The notes under the pieces were generated by a model, which saw only the letters and a program-made list of their open reading frames with translations, did no database searches and had not been told where the DNA came from. DNA of 64,000 bases from positions 1 to 64,000 of the forward strand of contig NZ_JAECZC010000028.1 in the NCBI RefSeq assembly GCF_016056305.1. The letters are read 5' to 3'. The position numbers and the translations under genes are program-made. How positions within the stretch are numbered: the first letter of the stretch is position 1; every line of letters begins with the position of its first letter. Positions 39,228-47,334 of the stretch are shown piece after piece. Source of the DNA: Amazonocrinis nigriterrae CENA67 (GTDB lineage Bacteria; Cyanobacteriota; Cyanobacteriia; Cyanobacteriales; Nostocaceae).

Positions 39228-39641
39228 CTAACTATCACGACCGACGACTGCGATCGCTTCAATCTCAATCCGCAGATGTGGGTTGGCAAGTGTTTGCACA
39301 CCAAGCCATGTGCTTGCTGGCGGTTTGCCTCCAAAAAACTTGTTCAAAATGGGGATGACAATGGCGGCGTAGTCAGGTTTATAGTCAACAAAAAACACAT
39401 GAATCATGGTGACATCAGATACAGATGCACCTGCACCCTTTAATGCTAAATCAAGGTTTTTGAGTACTTGCTCAGTTTGTGCTGCTAGATCCGTATCACC
39501 AACAAGTTGGCGATTGATGTCCCAAGGCACTTGTCCCGACACAAAGACCAACGTTCCTGGAGGGGAGGTAACAACCTGAGTAAAGCCTAAAGCAGACCCA
39601 TCAAATATTCCCTCTGGTTGAATGTATTGCTTTTCCGTCAT
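39228..39641 (-). CDS. RidA family protein (Rid/YjgF/UK114)
   Basis: A 137-residue protein with the family pattern: LVFVSGQVPWD near residue 35, AQTEQVLKNLDLALKGAGAS, FFVDYKPDYAAI, and C-terminal RIEIEAIAVV. Classical RidA proteins deaminate reactive enamine/imine intermediates; the Arg in the RIEIEAIA strand is retained. The frame is open upstream, but ATG at 39641 (MTEKQYIQPEGIF) matches the usual N-terminus. Confidence 0.8.
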   Translation of the reverse strand: MTEKQYIQPEGIFDGSALGFTQVVTSPPGTLVFVSGQVPWDINRQLVGDTDLAAQTEQVLKNLDLALKGAGASVSDVTMIHVFFVDYKPDYAAIVIPILNKFFGGKPPASTWLGVQTLANPHLRIEIEAIAVVGRDS

Positions 39642-39804
39642 GGCTAGTTTGCTCGTGATTGTTGGGTAATGGAAAGATTTTTGACATATTTTGCCCAAGC
39701 ACTACTTTATCAATTTGCCCTACCAAAAGGAGATTGATTAATAAAAAGCTTAACTTTGAGAGCAATCAGAGCGAAATTCGCCATTAAACAACAGATTCAG
39801 GCGA

Positions 39805-39960
39805 TTAGTTAGTTAAGCCTTGTTCGAGAGCATAGCCCACTAACTCGGTGCGACTATTTGTACCAGTCTTGCAGAACAGTCCACTAACGTACTTCTCAAC
39901 GTTGCGAACGCTAATGTTTAGAATACGGGCAATTTCTTTATTTATCAAACCTTCTGCTAC
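39805..39960 (-). pseudogene. LuxR-type helix-turn-helix remnant
   Basis: The minus strand encodes 51 residues of a GerE/LuxR DNA-binding domain: VAEGLINKEIARILNISVRNVEKYVSGLFCKTGTNSRTELV-type sequence ending in GLTN and a stop. The first helix and everything upstream are missing; the coding sequence ends at the boundary of an inverted-repeat element at 39961. It is a truncated remnant of a response regulator or LuxR protein. Confidence 0.7.
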
Positions 39961-40103
39961 TAGGACTTACGCACAGGTAATGGAAAGAAAATCGAACCGC
40001 ACAGAAGCCAGTGCGTTGGGCGGGTTCCCCGACTTGAAGCAACTGGCGCGACGCAGAGAACACAGAGAAATATGAGTTTGAGAGGTTTTTTGCGTAAGTC
40101 CTA
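39961..40103. mobile_element. 143-bp MITE with TA ends
   Basis: The 13-bp perfect terminal inverted repeats TAGGACTTACGCA (39961-39973) and TGCGTAAGTCCTA (40091-40103) bound a 143-bp element. The outermost TA on both sides fits the TA target duplication of IS630/Tc1-like transposition. A further partial end (TTTTGCGTAAGT) lies near 40127. The element abuts the LuxR remnant. Confidence 0.75.
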
Positions 40104-40410
40104 ATAAATAAGAATTATCAAGAGATTTTGCGTAAGTTTTATATATTTAACGTGAGTTAAATTTTACGCGTGGTTTTTCTCCTGGCTGCTGAAAAAATGT
40201 CACTATACAAGGCAAAAGCCGCTCTAGAGATATCTGGAACGGCCTGGAGAGAGTTGTTCTTGCATCAGGGCTTCATAAGTGTAATGCCCTATTTTCGGTA
40301 TAGAAGATTCGGTATATACCCGTTATACAGTCTACTTTTGACGCTTTCCGGAAAAAAGATTCAAAAGTTACAGTGATATAGTTCCCAAAATCATTTCCAA
40401 TTAACACAGA
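40104..40410. other. Intergenic region before the amino-acid transporter
   Basis: About 300 bp without a supported gene. A short plus-strand frame at 40170-40376 has no recognised features. It must contain the promoter of the transporter operon, which I could not place. Confidence 0.35.
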
Positions 40411-41928
40411 GTGCATCGGATAATTAGCAAGTTCATAAACAAACGCCAAGTATGGCTATTGACGATGCTGTTTGCTGCTGTGGTGGCAATCAGTGTAGTC
40501 ATCGCGGGTGGTCATAATTCCCTACAAGCAGCTTCTTCTGTGGGTAAAGACACACTGACAATGATTACTTCGCCAGATTATCCTCCCTACGAATTTTATG
40601 ATACAAAGGGGGGCGATCGCCAAATAGTTGGTTTTGATATTGATATTGCTAATACCCTGGCTAAGGAACTGGGATTTAAACTCAAGGTGATGGAATCTGA
40701 TTTCAATGGCTTAATTCCAGCACTGCAAGCAAATCGAGCTGATTTTGTCATGGCTGGGATGACTCCCACCCCAGAACGCCAAAAAAATGTCGATTTCTCA
40801 ATTATCTATTACGAAGCTAAGGATACGATTGTCGCTCCCAAGGGTAGCAATTTCAAGCAGCCAAAAGACTTGTCAGGTAAAAAGGTGGGGGTACAATTAG
40901 GGACTATCCAAGAGCAAAATGCGAAAAAAATCGCCGAAAAAGTTACAGGTATTCAACTCAAGCAACTGAATAAAGTACCGGAAGTCATTCAGGAAATGAA
41001 ATCTGGACGAATTGATGCAGCAATTGTTGAGGATACTGTGGCTAGGGGTTTCGCCCAAGCTAACCCAGAGTTAGAGTTTAATGTGATTCCCTCAGAATCA
41101 GCAAGTGGTTCAGCGATCGCTTTTCCCAAAAATTCTGCTTTGGTTGCACCGTTTAACAAAGTCCTTCAGCAAATGAAAGACAAGGGTGAATTGGCAAAAC
41201 TTGCAACCAAGTGGTTTTCTGTGAACGCCAAGGTCGATGCTGCATCTTCATCTGCTGCTAAAGGCGGACTAAATCTCGATTTCACCAGAATCTTTCCAGA
41301 TATTCCTTTTATTCTTAAGGGTATACCCATAACTTTGTTGTTCACTTTGTTATCTGTATTTTTGGGGTTAATCTGGGGAACAGTACTGTCATTATTGAAG
41401 ATTACTAATATCAAGCCGCTTACCTGGCTGGCTAATGCTTATACTTCTGTATTCCGAGGCACACCTTTACTATTACAGTTGGCTTTGGTTTATTACGCAA
41501 CGCCACAGCTGACAGGTTATGACATTTCGGCTTTGCAAGCAGGGGTGCTGACTTTTACCTTGAATTCTGGCGCTTATATGTCAGAAACCATTCGCGCTGG
41601 TATTCAAGCGGTAGATAAAGGACAAAGTGAAGCAGCCATGTCTATGGGTGTGTCCTACTGGTTGATGATGTGGGATATAATTTTGCCCCAAGCTTTGAAG
41701 AATATTCTCCCCGCTTTAGTCAATGAAACTATCGGACTACTCAAAGATTCCGCCTTAGTGTCAACCATCGGTGTCGTGGAAATATTACGTAGTGCCCAAA
41801 TTGTCGGTGCAAATAAATATATTTACTTTGAACCGTTGTTATTTGCAGGATTAATTTACTACATTCTGGTTATGGGTCTGACCTTTGGTGCATCTGCTTT
41901 AGAAAGGAGGTTAAGGCAAAGTGAGTAA
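40411..41928 (+). CDS. Amino-acid ABC transporter, fused substrate-binding protein and permease
   Basis: A 505-residue protein. A signal/anchor segment (about 15-35) is followed by a family 3 solute-binding domain (about 45-275: ITSPDYPPYEFYD, GFDIDIANTLAKELG, GKKVGVQLGTIQE) and then a HisM/GlnP-type permease (about 285-500) with the EAA-like loop EAAMSMGVSYWLMMWDIILPQAL. Such fusions are typical of cyanobacterial basic or polar amino-acid uptake systems such as BgtB. Start is GTG. The stop overlaps the ATPase start by 8 bases. Substrate not determined. Confidence 0.85.
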   Translation: MHRIISKFINKRQVWLLTMLFAAVVAISVVIAGGHNSLQAASSVGKDTLTMITSPDYPPYEFYDTKGGDRQIVGFDIDIANTLAKELGFKLKVMESDFNGLIPALQANRADFVMAGMTPTPERQKNVDFSIIYYEAKDTIVAPKGSNFKQPKDLSGKKVGVQLGTIQEQNAKKIAEKVTGIQLKQLNKVPEVIQEMKSGRIDAAIVEDTVARGFAQANPELEFNVIPSESASGSAIAFPKNSALVAPFNKVLQQMKDKGELAKLATKWFSVNAKVDAASSSAAKGGLNLDFTRIFPDIPFILKGIPITLLFTLLSVFLGLIWGTVLSLLKITNIKPLTWLANAYTSVFRGTPLLLQLALVYYATPQLTGYDISALQAGVLTFTLNSGAYMSETIRAGIQAVDKGQSEAAMSMGVSYWLMMWDIILPQALKNILPALVNETIGLLKDSALVSTIGVVEILRSAQIVGANKYIYFEPLLFAGLIYYILVMGLTFGASALERRLRQSE

Positions 41929-42655
41929 TGTAGTCATTCGCACCGAGTTTTTGTGTAAATCCTTTGGCAAGCTTGACGTACTCAAAGATATTTCCACGGA
42001 GATTTACCAAGGGGAAGTAGTGGCAATTTTGGGGCCTTCCGGTTCGGGTAAGTCTACGTTTCTGCGATGCATGAATTTGCTAGAACGCCCTACCAGAGGA
42101 CGAATTTACTTTCACGAACAAGAAATCACTGATCTCAAAGTTAATATTGCCAAGGTTCGCCAACGTTTGGTGATGGTATTTCAGCACTTTAATTTGTTTC
42201 CTCACATGACTGTGTTGCAAAATGTCACCTACGCACCCATAAAGGTGAAAGGCGTAGAGAAGCAGCAAGCACAAAGTAAGGGTTTGGAGTTACTAGCTAA
42301 GGTAGGTTTGTCAGAAAAAGCAGATGTGTATCCATCTAAATTATCTGGCGGACAGAAACAGCGTGTAGCGATCGCCCGTGCATTAGCCATGGAACCAGAG
42401 ATGATTTTGTTTGATGAACCCACCTCTGCATTAGATCCAGAAATGGTTAAGGATGTGTTGGAAGTGATGAAAGCTTTGGCACAAACGGGAATCACCATGG
42501 CCATTGTCACCCATGAAATGGGGTTTGCCAGAGAAGTTGCCAGTCGGATTATGTTCCTTGACCAAGGTAGTTTAGCAGAAGATACCACTCCTAGCGAGTT
42601 TTTCCGCATTCCTCAGTGCGATCGCGCTCGGCAGTTCTTAGAAAAAATGCTTTGA
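41921..42655 (+). CDS. Polar amino-acid ABC transporter ATP-binding protein (GlnQ-type)
   Basis: A 244-residue ATPase: Walker A GPSGSGKST, Q-loop MVFQHFNLFPH, signature LSGGQKQR, Walker B MILFDEPTSALDPE and His in VTHEMGFA. It overlaps the fused binding protein-permease gene and completes an uptake system of two genes. GTG start preceded by GAAAGGAGG inside the upstream gene. Confidence 0.9.
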   Translation: MSNVVIRTEFLCKSFGKLDVLKDISTEIYQGEVVAILGPSGSGKSTFLRCMNLLERPTRGRIYFHEQEITDLKVNIAKVRQRLVMVFQHFNLFPHMTVLQNVTYAPIKVKGVEKQQAQSKGLELLAKVGLSEKADVYPSKLSGGQKQRVAIARALAMEPEMILFDEPTSALDPEMVKDVLEVMKALAQTGITMAIVTHEMGFAREVASRIMFLDQGSLAEDTTPSEFFRIPQCDRARQFLEKML

Positions 42656-42789
42656 TGATTTTATAACCTGGGGCAGTTGACTCGACAAACGCGATCGCAC
42701 ACTTTTCATATCATTGTGACAAATATGTCATATCTCCTTGATATTCTGAATCAAAGTGAACATCAGTTCGCTCCTCACACCATACCACC

Positions 42790-42823
42790 ACCTCTTGCTA
42801 TTGAAAAACAAGAGGTTTTTTTT
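42790..42823 (+). terminator. Rho-independent terminator 1
   Basis: ACCTCTTG, loop, CAAGAGGT, then a run of T. About 135 bases after the ATPase stop. It may end the transporter operon or a small RNA located between. Confidence 0.8.
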
Positions 42824-42942
42824 ATTGGATACTACATCAGGTCGATGTGATGAAATTTATCTATCGAATGGAGGAATTAAGGTAGGCAGTTATAGATATT
42901 AAATAAGTAAGATTCCGATCACCTGACGAACTTTAACTGTTT
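42824..42942 (+). other. Possible small RNA between two terminators
   Basis: About 120 bases flanked by strong plus-strand terminators and without an open frame. No promoter was identified with confidence; listed because two terminators this close imply a separate transcript. Confidence 0.25.
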
Positions 42943-42980
42943 AATCTCCTTGCTGCCATATCACAGCAGGAGATTTTTTT
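42943..42980 (+). terminator. Rho-independent terminator 2
   Basis: AATCTCC-T-TGCTG pairs with CAGCA-GGAGATT around an 8-base loop and is followed by eight T. No annotated gene lies between it and terminator 1. Confidence 0.75.
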
Positions 42981-43035
42981 TACGATAACTAAAGATAGCC
43001 ATAATTTCAAGTCCCAACAATCACTCCTCAAAGAG

Positions 43036-43067
43036 GGGAACAGTTTTTCCTATTTCCTGTTCCCTAT
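43036..43067. repeat. Small hairpin
   Basis: GGGAACAG and CTGTTCCC pair around a T-rich loop inside the sRNA-like interval. No U-tract follows. Confidence 0.35.
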
Positions 43068-43225
43068 CCAAAAGTGAGAAACCTTGACTTGGGCTACGTG
43101 AGGCTAAGGGTTTTGACTATTGTTTGCCTCAGTCCTAAGAGTAAGGCATAAAATCTCTCAGCTTTGGAAGTATCCAGAGTATCGGGGAGGCACTTGATGA
43201 GATCAATTCTCCTACTGACGAGCAA

Positions 43226-43357
43226 ATGGCACTGATTAGAATTTCACTGGAAAGGCGCAAGATGAACTATCCAGAGCGATATGAGCAAGAAAGACTGTAT
43301 ACCCTGTATAAAATCAAGTTCCTCTTGAGTGAGGTAATTAATCTTCTCAACCAATAA
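43226..43357 (+). CDS. Possible small helical protein, 43 residues
   Basis: ATG at 43226 opens a 43-residue frame (MALIRISLERRKMN..., ending LLSEVINLLNQ) with amphipathic helical composition. The frame stays open upstream to 43145 without an ATG, so this may be a fragment of a larger lost gene. A terminator follows 35 bases after the stop. No Shine-Dalgarno is clear. Confidence 0.3.
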   Translation: MALIRISLERRKMNYPERYEQERLYTLYKIKFLLSEVINLLNQ

Positions 43358-43390
43358 TCAGCCTACGACATCTCATCACATCTTCACGGC

Positions 43391-43414
43391 ATCCTCTCAA
43401 GTAGGGGATTTTTT
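43391..43414 (+). terminator. Rho-independent terminator 3
   Basis: A short stem (ATCCTCT with AGGGGAT, one wobble pair) followed by six T. Third terminator in 600 bases. Confidence 0.55.
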
Positions 43415-43526
43415 GATGGGTGGTTACGCTACCTAAAATGAAAAAATCAAAAAGTTTAGTTCAGACAGGTAAAAATGGTCATCTTTTTGAACAATAGAGG
43501 TAGACACTAAAGCCAGATAATAAACT

Positions 43527-44264
43527 ATGAGTGAACTTCCCAACAGTTTAGAAGATGCGATCGCTCAATCACGAGTAGCTACCCAAGCCGCCCTTGCAGA
43601 TGGCCATACTCGCCTGCAAGTTGAGTTTTTGTTCCCAGAACTGAAACACCAGCTAGTTGCAGAAGATTTTCTCCCAGTGTTCGCTGAATATGAGTCTCAC
43701 CTGAAAGTTTTCTTTGCTGATGCTGGTGGTGCAGCCTTAGCCCGTCGTGATTGGGCAGATGCAGCATTTAAAATTACAGATATTGGTACGGGAAGGGCTG
43801 CTTCTCTACAGTCGAAAATTCAGCCAGAGGATGAAATTTTCTTGTTCGTTGCGCCTACTTCTGTGGAAGTTCCCCAACTAGAAAAGCTATGTCAAGAAAT
43901 TGGCGATCGCCCTTTAGTCATTTTAAACCCTCGCCTGGAAGATGCCGGTACTGTGGGTATCGGTTATGCTGCTAGGAAAGTGCGCGATCGTTTCCTCAGC
44001 ACCATTGAATCCTGCTACTACCTGCGTCCTGTAGATGAGCAAACAGCCGTATTTCGCTGCTACCCAGGACAGTGGGAAGTATGGGTAGAAAATAACGGTG
44101 AATATCAAATAATTGCCGAATTACCCGAAAAACCTTCAGGCGATGACTTGGATCTCATCCTCATGAAAGGACAACCCCAAACAACAGCAGCAGCCGCCAC
44201 ACCCACGAAAAAACCCAGTATGTTCAAGAGTTTACAACGGTTTTTAAAAGCGTTGAGTAGCTAG
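43527..44264 (+). CDS. DUF1995 family protein
   Basis: A 245-residue protein with the DUF1995 layout: RLQVEFLFPEL near residue 30, VFFADAGGAALA, EIFLFVAPTSVEVPQLE, LVILNPRLED and RFLSTIESCYYLRP. The family is conserved in cyanobacteria and chloroplasts; the plant member LPA3 is linked to photosystem II assembly. The C-terminal 30 residues are Ala/Thr/Lys-rich. Molecular function is not known. Confidence 0.8.
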   Translation: MSELPNSLEDAIAQSRVATQAALADGHTRLQVEFLFPELKHQLVAEDFLPVFAEYESHLKVFFADAGGAALARRDWADAAFKITDIGTGRAASLQSKIQPEDEIFLFVAPTSVEVPQLEKLCQEIGDRPLVILNPRLEDAGTVGIGYAARKVRDRFLSTIESCYYLRPVDEQTAVFRCYPGQWEVWVENNGEYQIIAELPEKPSGDDLDLILMKGQPQTTAAAATPTKKPSMFKSLQRFLKALSS

Positions 44265-44294
44265 TGCCAAAAGTTAGGAGTTAGTAGTCAGTAG

Positions 44295-44450
44295 TCATTG
44301 ATACTGCGTCGGCATCAATTCTTTCAAGGTGTAAACTAAATCTTGGGCGTGGGCAAGCATTGTTCTTGCTTTATTAATTAGATATTTCACGCCCTTTTTC
44401 TCATATTTTGAACCTAGAACGTAAATCCGAAATGGAATTTTTGATTAAGC
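44295..44450 (-). pseudogene. Minus-strand coding remnant, possibly a transposase C-terminus
   Basis: About 48 codons open on the minus strand, containing KGVKYLINKARTML and AHAQDLVYTLKELMPTQYQ before a stop at 44295. The composition looks like real protein and, from memory, like the end of cyanobacterial transposases, but I cannot verify this. It overlaps the 5' part of the plus-strand gene at 44432. Confidence 0.25.
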
Positions 44451-44725
44451 AAACTCATGGTTATTGGTTTAACTTGCCTTCTGAGTTATTTTCCGAGGCT
44501 TTGCATCCGAACTCTATAGCTTCAAAGGCCATCGCTGGTTGGGGCGATTACCGCATAGAAGTCATGGAATGTGAAATTGCATTTTCTTTTGAAAGTCCTG
44601 GTATTCAAGTGATATTTGGAAACGACAATATACCAGAAGCACTTGCTCAACAACTGATAGAAGAAATTTGTCAAAATATTACAACACTAACAGGTCAACG
44701 CGCAGAAGTCATTTGGTTGTCATAA
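44432..44725 (+). CDS. Conserved small protein of unknown function
   Basis: A 97-residue protein (MEFLIKQTHGYWFNLPSELF...). It reads as a compact alpha/beta domain with no recognised motif. ATG at 44432 is preferred over a TTG at 44408. Not recognised as a named family. It stands alone between the DUF1995 gene and the convergent tetR gene. Confidence 0.5.
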   Translation: MEFLIKQTHGYWFNLPSELFSEALHPNSIASKAIAGWGDYRIEVMECEIAFSFESPGIQVIFGNDNIPEALAQQLIEEICQNITTLTGQRAEVIWLS

Positions 44726-44848
44726 CTTAGAGTTATATTCAATCATATTACTAATGCTTTAGTTAAATTGTATTGATTGTCTGGTGAGGCTTCTAGTGAT
44801 TGCCCTCCCGGAAAGTGACACAATAGAGATATACAATCAAAAAAAGTT

Positions 44849-45466
44849 TTAATCAGCACAATTTACAATCAGGTGTGTCAAGGCATCAATCAAGCGATCG
44901 CTTTCCATTGGCATAATATCTTTACCATGCATAATCTCTTGAGTCATAACAAAATGCACTAATGACCCAATCAGAATTCTTGCTGTTGCCTCTGGATCAG
45001 GTATTTTCAGTTCAGTTCGAGAAGCCAAATATTTACTAATAGTTTCTATCGCCGGTTTAGCAATGCTGAGAATAAAAACTTGAGCTAATTCCGGAAACCG
45101 CGCTGATTCCCCAATTAAAAGTCGCTCAAAGGCTTGATATTCCTGGTCATTAACCATTTGTTCCAATGCGGTTTTTGCTAAACGCCGCAATACAATATAG
45201 GGTTCCCCCACCAAACCTTGTGTCCCCAATATTGAGTGAAACCGCTTTCTTGCCAGTTTCTCTATCAATGCCCGAAACAGCCCTTCTTTATCTTGAAAGT
45301 GGCTATACACCGTTGCTTTAGAAACCCCCGCCGCCTCTGCTACTTTATCCATACTAGTAGCAGCGTAGCCATGAACTAGAAACTGCTGCATCGCCCCAAG
45401 CAGAATTTTTTCTACTTTATCTGCTGAATTTGAGCGATCTATTTCCCCAACTTTTGCACGCACCAT
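44849..45466 (-). CDS. TetR/AcrR family transcriptional regulator
   Basis: A 205-residue protein with the TetR N-terminal helix-turn-helix (ILLGAMQQFLVHGYAATSMDKVAEAAGVSKATVYSHF) at about residues 21-57 and a helical ligand-binding C-terminus of the AcrR type (LARKRF... LIGSLVHFVMTQEI). It reads divergently from the devBCA-type exporter and is the likely repressor of the palindrome at 45731-45750. AAAGGA lies upstream of the ATG. Confidence 0.88.
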   Translation of the reverse strand: MVRAKVGEIDRSNSADKVEKILLGAMQQFLVHGYAATSMDKVAEAAGVSKATVYSHFQDKEGLFRALIEKLARKRFHSILGTQGLVGEPYIVLRRLAKTALEQMVNDQEYQAFERLLIGESARFPELAQVFILSIAKPAIETISKYLASRTELKIPDPEATARILIGSLVHFVMTQEIMHGKDIMPMESDRLIDALTHLIVNCAD

Positions 45467-45530
45467 TTTTAAATAATCCTTTCTTGTAAACAGTCTTAAG
45501 AATTTCTGTACTTTGTCACAACCGAGTGGT

Positions 45531-45637
45531 GATTTTGGATTTTGGATTTTGGATTTTAGATTTTGCGGAAAGTTTCCTACGGAGGGAAACCCTCCTTGGA
45601 ACTTTCCAAGACAGATTTTGGATTTTAGGTTTTGCTA
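45531..45637. repeat. GATTTTG heptamer repeats and inverted repeat
   Basis: GATTTTG units (45531-45565) and again GATTTTGGATTTTAGG (45613-45630) flank an inverted repeat (GGAAAGTTTCC... and GGAACTTTCC) of about 35 bp. Part of the spacer between tetR and the exporter. Confidence 0.6.
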
Positions 45638-45727
45638 ATAGGTCTTCTGGTTCATGCGTTGTACAGCAGTTTGTTCAATGGGGAAACGCCCAATGCCCTT
45701 AAAGATGACATTCGTTGGCGCGATCGC

Positions 45728-45781
45728 TTGACTAAACTAACCAGTTTAGTATAATCCTATTATATAACTATACAGTTTAGT
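45728..45781 (+). promoter_or_regulatory. Promoter with overlapping palindromic operator for the exporter operon
   Basis: TTGACT (45728-45733) and TATAAT (45750-45755) with 16-bp spacing form a good sigma70-type promoter. Between and overlapping them is ACTAAACT-AACC-AGTTTAGT (45731-45750), 8-bp perfect arms. A further half-site AGTTTAGT lies at 45774-45781, 31 bp (about three helical turns) away. This fits a TetR-type repressor blocking RNA polymerase. Binding by the neighbouring TetR is inferred. Confidence 0.65.
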
Positions 45782-45981
45782 TTTGTATCTTACAGATCAT
45801 TCTGTTTGTTGAGCATACAACTGAAGGGTGGAGCATGAAACCACATGCAGTGGGGATCTATTTCTCCTCTGCTTTTTTGCCCTCCTTTCCCCGTTGCTTC
45901 TTTAACCAGGACATTTACCAAAATTCGATTTTTTTCTAATTTGAATCAGCGAATTTGGAATTGCTTCAAAGGTATGCTATT

Positions 45982-47175
45982 GTGCAAAACTCAAAGCTAA
46001 ACCGTTCAATATCTCCTCAGAGAATTTTACGCCCGCCCATTTTTATAGCTATTATTGTATCTTTGACTGTCATTGGAATTAGTGTTTATACGGTATTAAA
46101 ATTTCAGGATACCTCTACTCAAAAAACACAAACTCCGGCAGTAATCCCAGAGCTAAAAACAGTCACAGCCTTGGGAAGGATCGAGCCAAAGGGAAAAGTA
46201 ATTAAACTTTCTGCTACTACATCTACGGATGGTAGTCGGGTAGAAAAACTGCTGATCAAGGAGGGAGATAGGATAAAAGCAGGCCAGGTGATTGCCATTC
46301 TTGATAGTCGCGATCGCTTAGAAGCAGCATTAAAAGAGGCACAAGAACAAGTAAAAGTAGAGCAGGCAAACCTTGCTCGCATCCAAGCAGGTGCCAAACA
46401 TGGAGAAATTGCTGCACAACAAGCAACAATTGCTCGCCTAACAGCAGAACGCCAAGGTGATCTTAACGCCCAACTAGCAAATATTGCCCGATTGCAAGCC
46501 GAAGTCCGTAACGCCTCAGCAGAAGATCAACGCTATCAACTGCTATATCAACAGGGAGCAATCTCCGCCTCCCAAAAGGATAGCAAGCGCTTAACTTTAG
46601 AAACAGCCCAAAAAAATCTGCAATCAGCACAGGCACAATTACAGCGCATCCAGTCCACTAGCCAGCAACAACTCAAAGAAGCCACAGCAACACTCAATGA
46701 GATTGCGGAAGTACGGGTAGTAGATGTAGAAGCTGCCAAAGCACAAGTGAGTCATGCCATCGCAGCCATGAATCGGGCAGAAGCGAATTTAAAACAGGCT
46801 TATGTGCGATCGCCTCAAGATGGTCAAGTATTCGAGATCCACACCCATCCAGGAGAATTGGTATCAAATGATGGCATTGCCGACATTGGGCAAACCAACC
46901 AGATGTATGTGGTAGCCGAAGTCTACGAAAGCGATATTAGCAAAGTGCGTATAGGGCAGCAAGTGCGAGTAGTGGGTGATGTGCTACCCAGTGAATTACA
47001 GGGAAAAGTCGAACGTAAAGACTTGCAGGTGCGACGACAAAATGTAATTAACACTGACCCCACCAGCAACATTGACAACAGAGTAGTGCAAGTCCATATT
47101 CAACTAGATGATACTTCCAGCCAAAAAGCTGCCGACCTAACCAATATGCAAGTCAAGGTGGTTATTGAATTGTAA
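45982..47175 (+). CDS. HlyD-family membrane-fusion protein (DevB-type)
   Basis: A 397-residue adaptor: one N-terminal membrane segment (PPIFIAIIVSLTVIGISVYTV) and a lipoyl half (TALGRIEPKGKV, IKEGDRIKAGQVIAILDS), then a long coiled-coil hairpin rich in Ala/Gln, the second lipoyl half (VRSPQDGQVFEIHTHPGE) and beta-barrel. DevB proteins link an inner-membrane ABC exporter to TolC-like HgdD. The GTG at 45982 has AAAGG about 9 bases upstream; a TTG at 45955 is the alternative. First gene of the devBCA-type operon. Confidence 0.85.
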   Translation: MQNSKLNRSISPQRILRPPIFIAIIVSLTVIGISVYTVLKFQDTSTQKTQTPAVIPELKTVTALGRIEPKGKVIKLSATTSTDGSRVEKLLIKEGDRIKAGQVIAILDSRDRLEAALKEAQEQVKVEQANLARIQAGAKHGEIAAQQATIARLTAERQGDLNAQLANIARLQAEVRNASAEDQRYQLLYQQGAISASQKDSKRLTLETAQKNLQSAQAQLQRIQSTSQQQLKEATATLNEIAEVRVVDVEAAKAQVSHAIAAMNRAEANLKQAYVRSPQDGQVFEIHTHPGELVSNDGIADIGQTNQMYVVAEVYESDISKVRIGQQVRVVGDVLPSELQGKVERKDLQVRRQNVINTDPTSNIDNRVVQVHIQLDDTSSQKAADLTNMQVKVVIEL

Positions 47176-47177
47176 GA

Positions 47178-47332
47178 CAAAGGGTATGGGGCATTGGGCA
47201 TTGGGCATTGGGAATTGGTAATTGGTAATTGGGAATTGGATTTTACTATTAGTCATCACATCTGGCCCATTACCCATCACCCATTACCCATTACCCCATC
47301 CCCCCACTCAGCACTCAGCACTCAGCACTAAA
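47178..47332. repeat. Short tandem repeats between devB- and devC-type genes
   Basis: GGGCATT, GGGAATTGGTAATT and ACTCAGC units (47297-47328) fill the spacer. The same ACTCAGC unit lies at about 3533-3563. Confidence 0.75.
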
Positions 47333-47334
47333 AA

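Noticed and set aside
40170-40376. 68-codon plus-strand frame
   Set aside because: No RBS or recognisable features; lies in a region of element remnants.
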